The notes: generated by a model from the sequence alone, not told the origin. Counted from the first letter of the stretch, positions 23,202 through 31,653 are shown. The stretch is DNA of 32,650 nt from an uncultured Bacteroidota bacterium (GCA_903858475.1 CAIOIZ010000036.1:1-32650); one strand, 5' to 3'. A program made the numbers and translations.

Positions 23202-24359
23202 ATGTCTCATTATTATACGCTTGGATCAATTCCACACAAACGGCATGTGCAGTTTCGCAAACCCAATGGGGAACTGTATAGCGAACAATTATTCAGTACA
23301 GAGGGCTTCAGTAATGATTATTCTTTGTTATATCATACCTATCCTCCTACCATTATTATTAAAACAGATGCCCCAATTGATGTATCGCCTGAAATAGCAG
23401 AAGAAAAAATGCTAAAGCATCGCAGTTTAGAAGGTTTTAATTTAAAGCCCGAGTCCGATTACTTGCAAAGTAGAAAGGCGGTATTGGTTAACAGCGATTG
23501 TCATATTGTATTGGCAGCTCCACAAAAAAGCATGACCGATTATTTCTATAAAAATGCAGATGCAGATGAAATGATTTTTGTTCATGAGGGATCTGGTACT
23601 TTAAAATCGCCCTACGGGGCATTGGATTTTTCTCCCGGTGATTATGTAGTGGTGCCAAGGGGAACTATTTATCAAATGGAATTCAAGGATGATAAAAACA
23701 GGTTATTCATTGTTGAATCTTTTTCGCCGCTTCGCTTTCCTAAACGATATCTCAGTAATTATGGACAATTGATGGAGCATGCGCCCTTTTGTGAAAGAGA
23801 TATTCGGCCGCCTCATCGGTTAGAAACCATCGATCAGAAAGGAGACTTTCTAATCAAGACAAAGAAAAAAGGAATCTTGTATGGATTGCATTACGGCACC
23901 CATCCTTTTGATGTGGTTGGTTGGGATGGCTGTTGCTATCCATATGTTTTTTCAATCCATGATTTTGAACCAATAACAGGAAGGGTGCATCAGCCACCTC
24001 CAGTGCATCAAACTTTTGAAACCAATTCTTTCGTGGTATGTTCCTTTGTGCCTCGTTTATACGATTATCATCCCGACGCAATACCCGCACCCTATAATCA
24101 TAGTAATATAGATAGTGATGAAGTGCTGTATTATGTAGAAGGGGAGTTTATGAGTCGCAAGCATGTTACTCGAGGAATGATCACACTGCATCCTGCAGGC
24201 ATTCCCCATGGACCTCATCCTGGCGCAGTAGAAAAAAGCATCGGGGCAAAAGAAACGAAAGAGCTAGCAGTAATGGTAGATACTTTTCGGCCACTGCAAT
24301 TGACCAAGGTGGCGATTGAAATCGAAAACGATGATTATGTGATGAGTTGGGCCGAATAA
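23202..24359 (+). CDS. hmgA: Homogentisate 1,2-dioxygenase
   Basis: Iron(II) enzyme that opens the homogentisate ring to maleylacetoacetate in tyrosine and phenylalanine breakdown. The bicupin fold is visible from an N-terminal YYTLGSIPHKRHVQF, through the cupin segment DEMIFVHEGSGTL...FSPGDYVVVPRGTIY, to the C-terminal metal cupin. In that cupin NHSNIDSDEVLYYVEGEF carries the iron ligands His300 and Asp306/Glu307, and PAGIPHGPHPG the ligand His336. The 385 residues are shorter than the eukaryotic enzyme (about 440) but fit bacterial homologues. No other tyrosine-pathway gene is in the window, and a terminator follows directly, so it is monocistronic. No clear promoter was found in the 180-bp gap upstream. 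Confidence 0.92.
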   Translation: MSHYYTLGSIPHKRHVQFRKPNGELYSEQLFSTEGFSNDYSLLYHTYPPTIIIKTDAPIDVSPEIAEEKMLKHRSLEGFNLKPESDYLQSRKAVLVNSDCHIVLAAPQKSMTDYFYKNADADEMIFVHEGSGTLKSPYGALDFSPGDYVVVPRGTIYQMEFKDDKNRLFIVESFSPLRFPKRYLSNYGQLMEHAPFCERDIRPPHRLETIDQKGDFLIKTKKKGILYGLHYGTHPFDVVGWDGCCYPYVFSIHDFEPITGRVHQPPPVHQTFETNSFVVCSFVPRLYDYHPDAIPAPYNHSNIDSDEVLYYVEGEFMSRKHVTRGMITLHPAGIPHGPHPGAVEKSIGAKETKELAVMVDTFRPLQLTKVAIEIENDDYVMSWAE

Positions 24360-24379
24360 AATACTGACAAATACACTGA

Positions 24380-24410
24380 AAAGGGGGTCAATGCGCCCCC
24401 TTTATTATTT
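24380..24410 (+). terminator. Rho-independent terminator after hmgA
   Basis: Stem AAAGGGGG / CCCCCTTT (24380-24387 with 24396-24403), loop TCAATGCG, followed by a T-rich tail. It lies 20 bp after the hmgA stop and just before the promoter of the TetR gene, insulating the exporter operon. Confidence 0.88.
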
Positions 24411-24425
24411 GACCTCAAAAATAAA

Positions 24426-24457
24426 TTTTGAGTATATTTTATTTTATTCTATTTTTG
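24426..24457 (+). promoter_or_regulatory. Promoter of TetR-exporter operon
   Basis: TTTTG at 24426-24430, a 19-bp spacer and TATTTTTG at 24450-24457, a full match to the Bacteroidota housekeeping promoter (TTG, 19, TAnnTTTG). The predicted transcription start, five or six bases past the -7 box, falls within the inverted repeat at 24458-24473. Confidence 0.75.
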
Positions 24458-24473
24458 TTAACCATTTGGTTAA
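24458..24473. promoter_or_regulatory. Inverted repeat operator candidate for TetR regulator
   Basis: TTAACCA-TT-TGGTTAA, perfect seven-base arms with a two-base centre. It abuts the -7 box, covers the predicted transcription start and ends 5 bp before the TetR ATG. Position and symmetry fit an autorepressor site bound by the dimeric product of the first gene. Confidence 0.65.
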
Positions 24474-24478
24474 ACTAT

Positions 24479-25096
24479 ATGGTTAAAAATAAAATAGATA
24501 AGACCGCGGAAGAAAAAATATTACTGGCTGCTAAAAAGGTATTTACTACCCATGGCATGGCAGGCGCTCGTATGCAGGATATTGCTGATGAAGCTGGTAT
24601 CAACAAGGCTTTACTGCATTATTATTTTAAAGACAAGGAAAAATTATTTGAAGTAATCTTTATGGAAGAGGCACAGAAATTCTTCCCCAAGATTAATTCA
24701 ATTTTTGAGTCGGCACTACCATTATTTGAAAAAATTGAGCGTTTTTGCGATGAATACATCACCGAAATGATGCGTCATCCCTACTTAGCTTGGTTTATCA
24801 TGAATGAGTTAAACAGAGATCCTGAAAAATTTCTGAATTCAAGTTGGGCGAAAGCAAATCTTCCTAATCCGATTCGATTAGTGGAACAAATGGAGCGAGA
24901 AATTAAGAAAGGTACCATTCGCCGCATTCAACCGGTTCATTTATTAATGCATTTGCTATCTATGACAGTCTTTCCGTTTATAGCCAAGCCGATGATGCAA
25001 AAAGCCTTGCAGATGGATGATGCGCATTTTAAAAAAATAATGGAAGAGCGAAGAAAAGAAATACCCCGATTCATTATTGAATCAATCCGAAAATAA
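24479..25096 (+). CDS. TetR-family transcriptional regulator (CecR-like context)
   Basis: A 205-residue DNA-binding repressor. The N-terminal TetR helix-turn-helix is clear: KTAEEKILLAAKKVFTTHG, then ARMQDIADEAGINKALLHYY and FKDKEKLFEVIF. The C-terminal ligand-binding part is all-helical and variable, as expected; the ligand is unknown. The start at 24479 (MVKNKIDKTAEEK) is chosen because the longer frame begins at a TTG that is part of the -33 element. It is the first gene of the operon with the exporter, 25 bp before the TolC-like gene, mirroring cecR in front of ybhGFSR in E. coli. It probably represses its own operon through the inverted repeat just upstream. Confidence 0.9.
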   Translation: MVKNKIDKTAEEKILLAAKKVFTTHGMAGARMQDIADEAGINKALLHYYFKDKEKLFEVIFMEEAQKFFPKINSIFESALPLFEKIERFCDEYITEMMRHPYLAWFIMNELNRDPEKFLNSSWAKANLPNPIRLVEQMEREIKKGTIRRIQPVHLLMHLLSMTVFPFIAKPMMQKALQMDDAHFKKIMEERRKEIPRFIIESIRK

Positions 25097-25121
25097 TACA
25101 CTATTTGAAAAAGGCGAATAA

Positions 25122-26399
25122 ATGATACGTATGAAAAAAATGATTTTTATTGTTGCTTGTCTAATTGCAGAAGCAAATGCTCAATTGGCTGTTCCATTGA
25201 CATTGGAAGCTGCATATGAAAATGCGATTCAAAATTATCCACTGGTTAAACAGCGTGATCTAATTAAGCAAACGACTGGTTTAAGTATTGAAAACATCAA
25301 TAAGGGATATTTGCCGCAATTTAATATAAGTGCACAAGCGTCTTATCAGTCGGCAGTCACTTCCATTAGTATTCCTCTTCCAGGCATAACTATTCAGCCA
25401 CCCAGTAAGGATCAATATAAATTGGTAGCTGAAGTAAATCAACTTATTTACGACGGAGGTCTAATGAATGAACAAAAAAAAATACAAACGCTGAGTGAGA
25501 AACTAGAAGAAGAAAAAATAAATGTAGAACTATATAAATTATACGAACGCATCAATCAATTATTCCTGGGCATCCTGCTGCTGGAAGAACAAATTCGGCA
25601 AATAGACCTAGTGCAAAATGATATACAGACGGGTATTAATAAAGTAACTGCTCAAGTAAATAATGGCGTAAGTTTCAAATCCAATCTCAATGTATTAAAA
25701 GCGGAATACCTTAAAAACGAGCAAAGGTTGATAGAGCTTCAGTCCAATAAAAATGGATTGCTCGATATGTTGGGATTATTCATCAACCAGTCGCTGCCAC
25801 CGACTACAAAACTGGAACGGCCCTCTATGTTATTATTTGCCGAAAACCCATCGATTCAAAGGCCCGAACTTAATTTGTTTAGCTATCAGCAAAATCTTAT
25901 CTCGGGACAAGAAAAAATTATTCAAGCAAAAAATTTGCCCAAGGCTGGTTGGTTTCTACAAGGTGGCTATGGTAGGCCGGGATTGAATTTTCTTAAAAAT
26001 GAGTTTGCATTTTTTTATACAACTGGCTTACGAATCAATTGGTCATTGAGTGGATTGTATACCCAAAAAAGAGAACAGCAGCAACTGAATATTAATAAAA
26101 AAATAGTGGAGCTTCAAAAGGAAACATTTTTATTAAATACGAATTCGCAATTATTGCAAGTGAAAGCAGAGATGTTAAAGTGGAAACAGCTGATAGAAAA
26201 GGATAAAGAGATTATTCAATTGCGGGAAAATATCAAAGCGGCTGCGCAGTCCCAATTGGATAATGGAGTAATTACGGCCAATGATTTTTTAAGGGAAGTA
26301 AATGCAGCTGACCTAGCGCGTCAGTCACTAATTATTCATGAGATGCAAGGTTTACAAGCACAGATTAATTACAAAACTGTTGCGGGTATTAATAAATAA
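25122..26399 (+). CDS. TolC-family outer membrane efflux protein
   Basis: A 425-residue outer membrane channel for the exporter encoded downstream. It has a signal peptide (KKMIFIVACLIAEANAQ) and then LTLEAAYENAIQNYPLVKQ, the standard opening of the outer-membrane-efflux repeat. Long Gln/Glu/Asn-rich helices at about 115-225 and 320-420 form the periplasmic coiled-coil barrel. The second repeat begins near QEKIIQAKNLPKAGWFLQGGYGRPG. Family members are about 400-480 residues. A second ATG at 25131 (MKKMIF) is an alternative start. It sits between the regulator and the adaptor gene, a slot empty in the E. coli ybhGFSR operon, so this system seems to have its own dedicated outer membrane partner. 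Confidence 0.92.
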   Translation: MIRMKKMIFIVACLIAEANAQLAVPLTLEAAYENAIQNYPLVKQRDLIKQTTGLSIENINKGYLPQFNISAQASYQSAVTSISIPLPGITIQPPSKDQYKLVAEVNQLIYDGGLMNEQKKIQTLSEKLEEEKINVELYKLYERINQLFLGILLLEEQIRQIDLVQNDIQTGINKVTAQVNNGVSFKSNLNVLKAEYLKNEQRLIELQSNKNGLLDMLGLFINQSLPPTTKLERPSMLLFAENPSIQRPELNLFSYQQNLISGQEKIIQAKNLPKAGWFLQGGYGRPGLNFLKNEFAFFYTTGLRINWSLSGLYTQKREQQQLNINKKIVELQKETFLLNTNSQLLQVKAEMLKWKQLIEKDKEIIQLRENIKAAAQSQLDNGVITANDFLREVNAADLARQSLIIHEMQGLQAQINYKTVAGINK

Positions 26400-26454
26400 C
26401 AGTTGGAGGAATGGTATACAAATTCAATAAAAAATAGAATTTAAAATTTACAGC

Positions 26455-27393
26455 ATGAGAAAAATTATTTTAGGTAGTACAATGGCAGGGCTTTTATTTT
26501 TTGCTGCTTGCAAGGATGCTAGTATTAAAATGGACGCTTCTGGTAGCTTTGAAGCAGAAGAAACCATCGTATCCTCGGAATTATCAGGAAAGATAATTTC
26601 ACTCAAAGTAGAGGAAGGCGATTTGTTGGCAAAGGATTCCGTCATTGGAACTATTGATGCGCGTAATCTTGCATTGCAAAAAGAGCAGGTGGAAGCCAGT
26701 ATCAATGCATTGGGACAAAAGACTGCCGACCCTGGCCCTTCCATTCAATTATTGCAAAATCAATTAGCAGTGCAACAGTCGCAGCTTAACAATCTATTGC
26801 AAGAGCGTAGTCGAATTGAAAATTTGTTAAAAGCAGATGCTGCAACCAGTAAGCAATTAGATGATATGAATGCTCAGGTGGAAACCACCACTAAAATGAT
26901 GAATGTAACTAAGCAGCAAATCAATGTTCAAAAAAATAATATCGCCACCCAAAACAGGAGCATATTAAGTGAGGCAGATCCACTTCGCAAGCGAGCAGCG
27001 CAATTGCAGGATATGGAACAAAGAGCAGATATTGTTAATCCTGTTACGGGCACTGTTACTACCAAGTATGCAGAAGAAGGTGAAGTAACCGCAGCTGCAA
27101 AGCCATTGTATAAAATAGCAGATCTTACTTATCTACAATTAAGGGCCTATGTTTCGGGGACTCAATTATCTCAAATAAAAATTGGGCAACTAGTAAAAGT
27201 TTTTATTGATGATGGAGAAAAAAAGTACAAGGAATATGCAGGCAATATTATTTGGATTGCAGATAAAGCAGAGTTCACTCCTAAAACTATTCAAACGAAA
27301 GAGGAAAGAGTCAACCTTGTATATGCCATTAAAGTGAAAGTTAAAAACGATGGCTTTCTTAAAATCGGTATGTACGGGGAGGCCAAATTTTAA
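26455..27393 (+). CDS. HlyD-family periplasmic adaptor lipoprotein (YbhG-like)
   Basis: A 312-residue membrane-fusion protein linking the ABC transporter to the TolC-like channel. It has a lipoprotein signal (LLFFAAC, Cys19), a biotinyl-lipoyl half-motif (VSSELSGKIISLKVEEGDLL), a long alpha-helical hairpin (about 80-185, with QLLQNQLAVQQSQLNNLLQ), the second lipoyl half (DIVNPVTGTVTTKYAEEGE) and a beta-barrel domain (LRAYVSGTQLSQIKIGQLV). The domain order is that of YbhG/HlyD proteins. It starts 55 bp after the TolC-like gene and its stop is 3 bp before the first ATPase gene. Confidence 0.93.
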   Translation: MRKIILGSTMAGLLFFAACKDASIKMDASGSFEAEETIVSSELSGKIISLKVEEGDLLAKDSVIGTIDARNLALQKEQVEASINALGQKTADPGPSIQLLQNQLAVQQSQLNNLLQERSRIENLLKADAATSKQLDDMNAQVETTTKMMNVTKQQINVQKNNIATQNRSILSEADPLRKRAAQLQDMEQRADIVNPVTGTVTTKYAEEGEVTAAAKPLYKIADLTYLQLRAYVSGTQLSQIKIGQLVKVFIDDGEKKYKEYAGNIIWIADKAEFTPKTIQTKEERVNLVYAIKVKVKNDGFLKIGMYGEAKF

Positions 27394-27396
27394 ATC

Positions 27397-28311
27397 ATGC
27401 AATCAATAGTTGTAAAAAATATCAGCAAGTCGTACGGTAAGAAAGGAGAGATTGCTGCATTGCACGACATTTCTTTTGAAGTAGAAACAGGGTCTTTATT
27501 CGGCATCATAGGTCCTGACGGAGCTGGTAAAACAACTTTGTTTAGGATACTGACTACATTGCTATTGGCTGATAAAGGCACCGCTACTGTTGAAGGGATG
27601 GATGTAGTGCTATCATTTAAAGAGATACGAAAAAGAATAGGCTATATGCCAGGTAAATTTTCATTGTATCCCGATTTGTCAGTAGAAGAAAATTTGAATT
27701 TTTTCGCAACCATCTTTAATACCAGCATTGAAGAGAACTATGATCTTATCAAAGACATATATGTTCAAATAGAGCCATTCAAAAAACGAAAAGCAGGGAA
27801 GTTGTCAGGCGGAATGAAACAAAAATTGGCATTGAGTTGTGCCTTGATTCATCGGCCCGAGGTATTGTTTTTGGATGAGCCCACTACAGGGGTAGATGCC
27901 GTTTCCAGGAAAGAATTTTGGGAAATGTTGAAAGGGCTAAAAGCACAAGGAATCACCATCCTGGTATCTACTCCGTATATGGATGAAGCTAGTTTATGCG
28001 ATAAAGTAGCATTGATACAAAAAGGACAAATACTAACCATCAATACGCCTCAGGGTATTGTAGATGAATTTGAATATCCTTTGTGGGCTGCCAAATCTGC
28101 TAATATGTTACAATTATTAAACAACTTGAAAAATCTTCCCTATATAAAAGATGTGTATCCATTCGGGGAATACCATCACATTGTATTGCAATCAGCGGAG
28201 GGAGTGGAGCTTTTAAAAAAATACGTAGCATCTCAAACAGCAGAGAAAATAGAAATTTTGAAAGTGGTACCCAATATTGAAGATTGTTTTATTGGATTCA
28301 TGAATAAGTAA
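27397..28311 (+). CDS. ABC transporter ATPase 1 (YbhF N-half-like)
   Basis: A 304-residue cytoplasmic nucleotide-binding subunit resembling the N-terminal half of E. coli YbhF. Walker A is GPDGAGKT (39-46), with the same Asp as in YbhF; the signature is LSGGMKQ (136-142), Walker B is VLFLDEP with Glu161, and the D-loop is GVDAVS. Two active-site positions are changed: the Q-loop reads GYMPGKF, with Gly85 for Gln, and the H-loop reads STPYMDEA, with Pro193 for His. The C-terminal 80 residues form an extra domain ending in IEDCFIGFMNK. It pairs with the next gene, and the losses suggest its own ATP site does not hydrolyse ATP efficiently. Confidence 0.93.
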   Translation: MQSIVVKNISKSYGKKGEIAALHDISFEVETGSLFGIIGPDGAGKTTLFRILTTLLLADKGTATVEGMDVVLSFKEIRKRIGYMPGKFSLYPDLSVEENLNFFATIFNTSIEENYDLIKDIYVQIEPFKKRKAGKLSGGMKQKLALSCALIHRPEVLFLDEPTTGVDAVSRKEFWEMLKGLKAQGITILVSTPYMDEASLCDKVALIQKGQILTINTPQGIVDEFEYPLWAAKSANMLQLLNNLKNLPYIKDVYPFGEYHHIVLQSAEGVELLKKYVASQTAEKIEILKVVPNIEDCFIGFMNK

Positions 28312-28343
28312 TAATAAAGTGTTTGTAAAAAAAATAGCGAATA

Positions 28344-29087
28344 ATGAGCAGTAGCATTATAACGGCGGATAAACTAACAAAAACCTTTGGTGATTTTAAA
28401 GCGGTAGATCAAATCAGTTTTGAAGTAACTAAAGGTGAAATATTTGGTTTTTTGGGGGCCAATGGAGCTGGTAAAACAACTGCAATGCGAATGCTATGCG
28501 GATTGTCGTTGCCTACTTCAGGAAAAGCCACTGTGGCTGGTTTTGATGTATATGAAGAGACAGAAAAAATAAAACAAAACATTGGGTATATGAGCCAGAA
28601 ATTCTCATTGTATGAGGATTTAACGGTGAAAGAGAATATGCGATTTTATGGAGGGATTTATGGGATGTCTAATAAATATATTAAAACAAAGACTGCAGAA
28701 ATTCTATCGCAATTGCATATTCAAAAGGAAGAAAATGTGTTGGTGAAATCACTTCCGTTAGGATGGAAACAAAAGTTGGCATTTTCTGTGGCTATATTCC
28801 ATGAGCCAAGCATTGTATTTCTAGATGAGCCAACAGGGGGCGTTGATCCTGTTGCCAGAAGAGAATTTTGGAATATGATTTACCAGGCAGCTGCAGAAGG
28901 TATTACCATTTTTGTAACCACCCATTATATGGATGAAGCGGAATATTGTAATAGAGTGAGTATTATGGTGGATGGCAAAATTGAAGCCTTGGATGCCCCC
29001 ACTGCATTAAAAATAAAATATCAGGCAAAGTCGATGGATGAAGTTTTTTTGAAGTTGGCTAGAAAAGCCGTCAGAAATGCGGATTAA
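28344..29087 (+). CDS. ABC transporter ATPase 2 (YbhF C-half-like)
   Basis: A 247-residue nucleotide-binding subunit resembling the C-terminal half of YbhF. Walker A is GANGAGKT (38-45), the Q-loop has Gln85 in GYMSQKFSLYEDL, Walker B is IVFLDEP with Glu162, and the H-loop is TTHYMDEAEYC with His194. The signature is degenerate, LPLGWKQ in place of LSGGQ, a feature shared with the YbhF C-half (LPLGFKQ). The pattern is complementary to the upstream ATPase, so the two should form an asymmetric heterodimer. It starts 32 bp after the first ATPase and 33 bp before the first permease. Confidence 0.93.
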   Translation: MSSSIITADKLTKTFGDFKAVDQISFEVTKGEIFGFLGANGAGKTTAMRMLCGLSLPTSGKATVAGFDVYEETEKIKQNIGYMSQKFSLYEDLTVKENMRFYGGIYGMSNKYIKTKTAEILSQLHIQKEENVLVKSLPLGWKQKLAFSVAIFHEPSIVFLDEPTGGVDPVARREFWNMIYQAAAEGITIFVTTHYMDEAEYCNRVSIMVDGKIEALDAPTALKIKYQAKSMDEVFLKLARKAVRNAD

Positions 29088-29120
29088 ATACTTTGCTGTT
29101 TGAATAATTAATCGTTCACT

Positions 29121-30227
29121 ATGCGTCAATTTTTGGCATTTGTAAAAAAAGAATTCTTCCACATTGGGAGGGATAAACGTACGATGTTTATTCTATTGGG
29201 TATGCCGGTAGTGCAGATTGTAATTTTTGGTTTTGCTTTAACCAATGAAGTAAAGAATGCGCATATTGCCATTTTAGACAATGCCAAAGATCCTGCTGCT
29301 AATTCATTGATTCAACAAATAGATGCAAGTCGGTATTTTGATGTAGAGAAAAACCTTGTCAACTATGTGCAAGTAGAAGAAGAATTTAGGAAGGGAAATA
29401 TTAAACTGGCATTGGTAATACCTGCACATTTTAATGAGGATTTAATACATTTCAATAAGGCACAGGTTCAGATAATTGCAGATGCATCCGATCCCAATGT
29501 GGCAAATACTTTAACCAGTTATGCCAGCGCGATTATTATGGATTTTCAATCGCGCATGACAAAAAACAAGTCATTGCCCTATACCATACAAACAGAATTA
29601 CGGATGTTATACAATCCGCAATTAAAAGGCGCGTACAATTTTGTACCTGGTGTAATGGCCATGGTGCTTTTGTTGGTATGTACAATGATGACTGCGATAA
29701 CTATTGTAAAGGAAAAGGAAATGGGTACAATGGAAATTATCTTGGTTTCTCCGATGCGTCCACAGTTAGTGGTTATTGCAAAGGCCGTTCCCTATTTATT
29801 ATTGTCATTGGTAAATATTGCCACCATCCTAATATTGAGTGTTACGGCTTTGGAAGTGCCTATTAATGGAAGTGTATTACTCTTAATAGGAGAAAGTATT
29901 TTATTTACATTGGTTTCCCTTTCGCTGGGTTTATTAATTTCAGCGGGAGCAGCTTCGCAGCAAACAGCTATGTTTATTTCATTGGTCGCACTTTTTCTGC
30001 CAACCATCATGTTAAGTGGTTTTATGTTTCCCATCGAAAACATGCCACTGCCATTGCGCACTATGTCTAATATTGTTCCAGCAAAATGGTATTATAGTAT
30101 CGTGCGGGCTGTTATGATAAAGGGACTGGGTATTAGCGGTGTATGGAAGGAGACATTGGTATTAACCGGAATGATGTTATTTTTTTTAACAATGGCCATT
30201 CGGCGATTTAAAATACGTTTGGCATGA
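29121..30227 (+). CDS. ABC-2 type permease 1 (YbhS/YbhR-like)
   Basis: A 368-residue inner membrane permease with one N-terminal helix (MFILLGMPVVQIVIFGFAL), a large periplasmic domain of about 130 residues and five C-terminal helices, the standard ABC-2 (drug exporter) topology. The cytoplasmic coupling segment VKEKEMGTMEIILVSPMRP and the LFLPTIMLSGFMFPIENMP region are family hallmarks. The stop overlaps the start of the next permease by 4 bp (ATGA), so the pair is translationally coupled and probably forms a heterodimer. Confidence 0.93.
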   Translation: MRQFLAFVKKEFFHIGRDKRTMFILLGMPVVQIVIFGFALTNEVKNAHIAILDNAKDPAANSLIQQIDASRYFDVEKNLVNYVQVEEEFRKGNIKLALVIPAHFNEDLIHFNKAQVQIIADASDPNVANTLTSYASAIIMDFQSRMTKNKSLPYTIQTELRMLYNPQLKGAYNFVPGVMAMVLLLVCTMMTAITIVKEKEMGTMEIILVSPMRPQLVVIAKAVPYLLLSLVNIATILILSVTALEVPINGSVLLLIGESILFTLVSLSLGLLISAGAASQQTAMFISLVALFLPTIMLSGFMFPIENMPLPLRTMSNIVPAKWYYSIVRAVMIKGLGISGVWKETLVLTGMMLFFLTMAIRRFKIRLA

Positions 30228-31342
30228 GAACACTTCGTTTTTTATTACAAAAAGAGTACAGGCAAATTTTCAGGGACAAGTCGATCCTTCGGGTGATTTT
30301 AGTGATGCCCGTTATTCAATTGTTGGTATTGCCATGGGCTGCAGACTACGAAATGAAAAATATCAAATTGGCCATTGTTGATTTAGATCATTCTGTTTAT
30401 GCTCGTCAATTAGTTAATAAAATAAGTTCTTCCGGTTATTTTCAATTGACATCATACACCGCATCTTACAAAGAAGCGTTGAGTGAAATTGAATCAGATA
30501 AGGCAGATTTGATTTTACAAATTCCATTGCATTTCGAACGATCCTTGGTCAAGGAAGATAAATCCACTTTGTTTATGGCAATCAATGCCATTAATGGGGC
30601 GAAAGCTAATTTGGGTGGTGTGTACCTGCGAAATATCATTCAAGACTATAATAGAGTAGTAAGGATGGAATGGATACAATTTCCGAAATTTAATCCCGAA
30701 ACACAAATAGAGATAGTGTCTTCTAATTGGTATAATCCTTTGATGAATTACAAGTATTTCATGGTGCCTGGTATATTGGTCATATTATTAACACTGGTAG
30801 GTTCTAATTTAGCCGCGGTTAATATTGTAAAGGAGAAGGAGATAGGTACCATTGAGCAAATAAATGTTACTCCCATAAAAAAATATCATTTTGTATTAGG
30901 GAAGTTAATTCCATTTTGGACGATCGGTTTAGTGGTGTTAACCATTGGCTTACTGATATCGCGGTTATTTTATGGTATTATACCTGTGGGGAGTTTTATT
31001 ACTATTTATGTTTTTGCGGCGGTTTATTTGTTGGCTGTATTAGGACTCGGTTTATTGGTATCAACCTATTCAGTCAATCAGCAGCAAGCGATGTTGCTTT
31101 CTTTCTTCTTAATGATGATTTTTATTTTGCTAGGAGGGTTATATACCTCCATCGATAGTATGCCAGTTTGGGCACAGTGGATCACCAAGTTCAATCCGGT
31201 TTCCTATTTCATTGAGGTAATGCGGATGGTAATATTAAAGGGGAGTAGTTTGGGAGATATTAAATTTCACATCCTAAAGATGTTTGGTTTTGCACTTGTT
31301 TTTAATAGTTGGGCCATATTAAGTTATCGGAAAAGGTCATAA
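30224..31342 (+). CDS. ABC-2 type permease 2 (YbhS/YbhR-like)
   Basis: A 372-residue inner membrane permease with the same plan as the preceding one: N-terminal helix (ILRVILVMPVIQLLVLPWAA), periplasmic domain, then five membrane helices. The coupling segment VKEKEIGTIEQINVTPIKK and the motif GGLYTSIDSMPVWAQWITKFNPVSY are typical. It is the last gene of the regulator-TolC-adaptor-ATPase-ATPase-permease-permease operon. I see no convincing terminator right after it. Substrates of the E. coli relatives include some antibiotics; the substrate here is unknown. Confidence 0.93.
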   Translation: MRTLRFLLQKEYRQIFRDKSILRVILVMPVIQLLVLPWAADYEMKNIKLAIVDLDHSVYARQLVNKISSSGYFQLTSYTASYKEALSEIESDKADLILQIPLHFERSLVKEDKSTLFMAINAINGAKANLGGVYLRNIIQDYNRVVRMEWIQFPKFNPETQIEIVSSNWYNPLMNYKYFMVPGILVILLTLVGSNLAAVNIVKEKEIGTIEQINVTPIKKYHFVLGKLIPFWTIGLVVLTIGLLISRLFYGIIPVGSFITIYVFAAVYLLAVLGLGLLVSTYSVNQQQAMLLSFFLMMIFILLGGLYTSIDSMPVWAQWITKFNPVSYFIEVMRMVILKGSSLGDIKFHILKMFGFALVFNSWAILSYRKRS

Positions 31343-31538
31343 TGCTATCTTGAAGTCATTTAATTTCTAATTACAATTATTTTTTTTCAATCCTGTAGCT
31401 TTATTTACTGAAAATCAGGCAGCTAGTTTGAATTTTTGAAAAAATAGCGGGTTTTTATCTCTAAACCCTTTACTATTAAGGCTTCACGCGAAAAGGAGGG
31501 GTAAAAATGGAAATATTTCCTTTACTAGGCCTCAATAT

Positions 31539-31571
31539 TATTTAAAAAAAAATCTGATTTTTTTTTAAATA
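31539..31571. repeat. A/T-only 14-bp inverted repeat
   Basis: Perfect 14-bp arms (31539-31552 with 31558-31571), each containing a run of nine A or nine T, around the five-base loop TCTGA. It lies about 200 bp after the exporter operon and 85 bp before the first rRNA promoter. It could act as a weak terminator or as bent DNA upstream of the rRNA promoters. Confidence 0.6.
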
Positions 31572-31653
31572 CCTACAACCCACTTTAGGCCTATGTTTCA
31601 GCCTGTTTTGATAGGGTAGTTTTGAAAATATTATCAAGATATTTATAAAATAA

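Noticed and set aside
23092-23397. 101-codon open frame overlapping the start of hmgA
   Set aside because: It runs into the conserved N-terminus of homogentisate dioxygenase in another frame and shows no family features.
24428-24478. N-terminal extension of the TetR gene from a TTG start
   Set aside because: The TTG is part of the -33 promoter element, and the predicted transcription start is downstream of it; the added residues are hydrophobic and atypical for TetR proteins.
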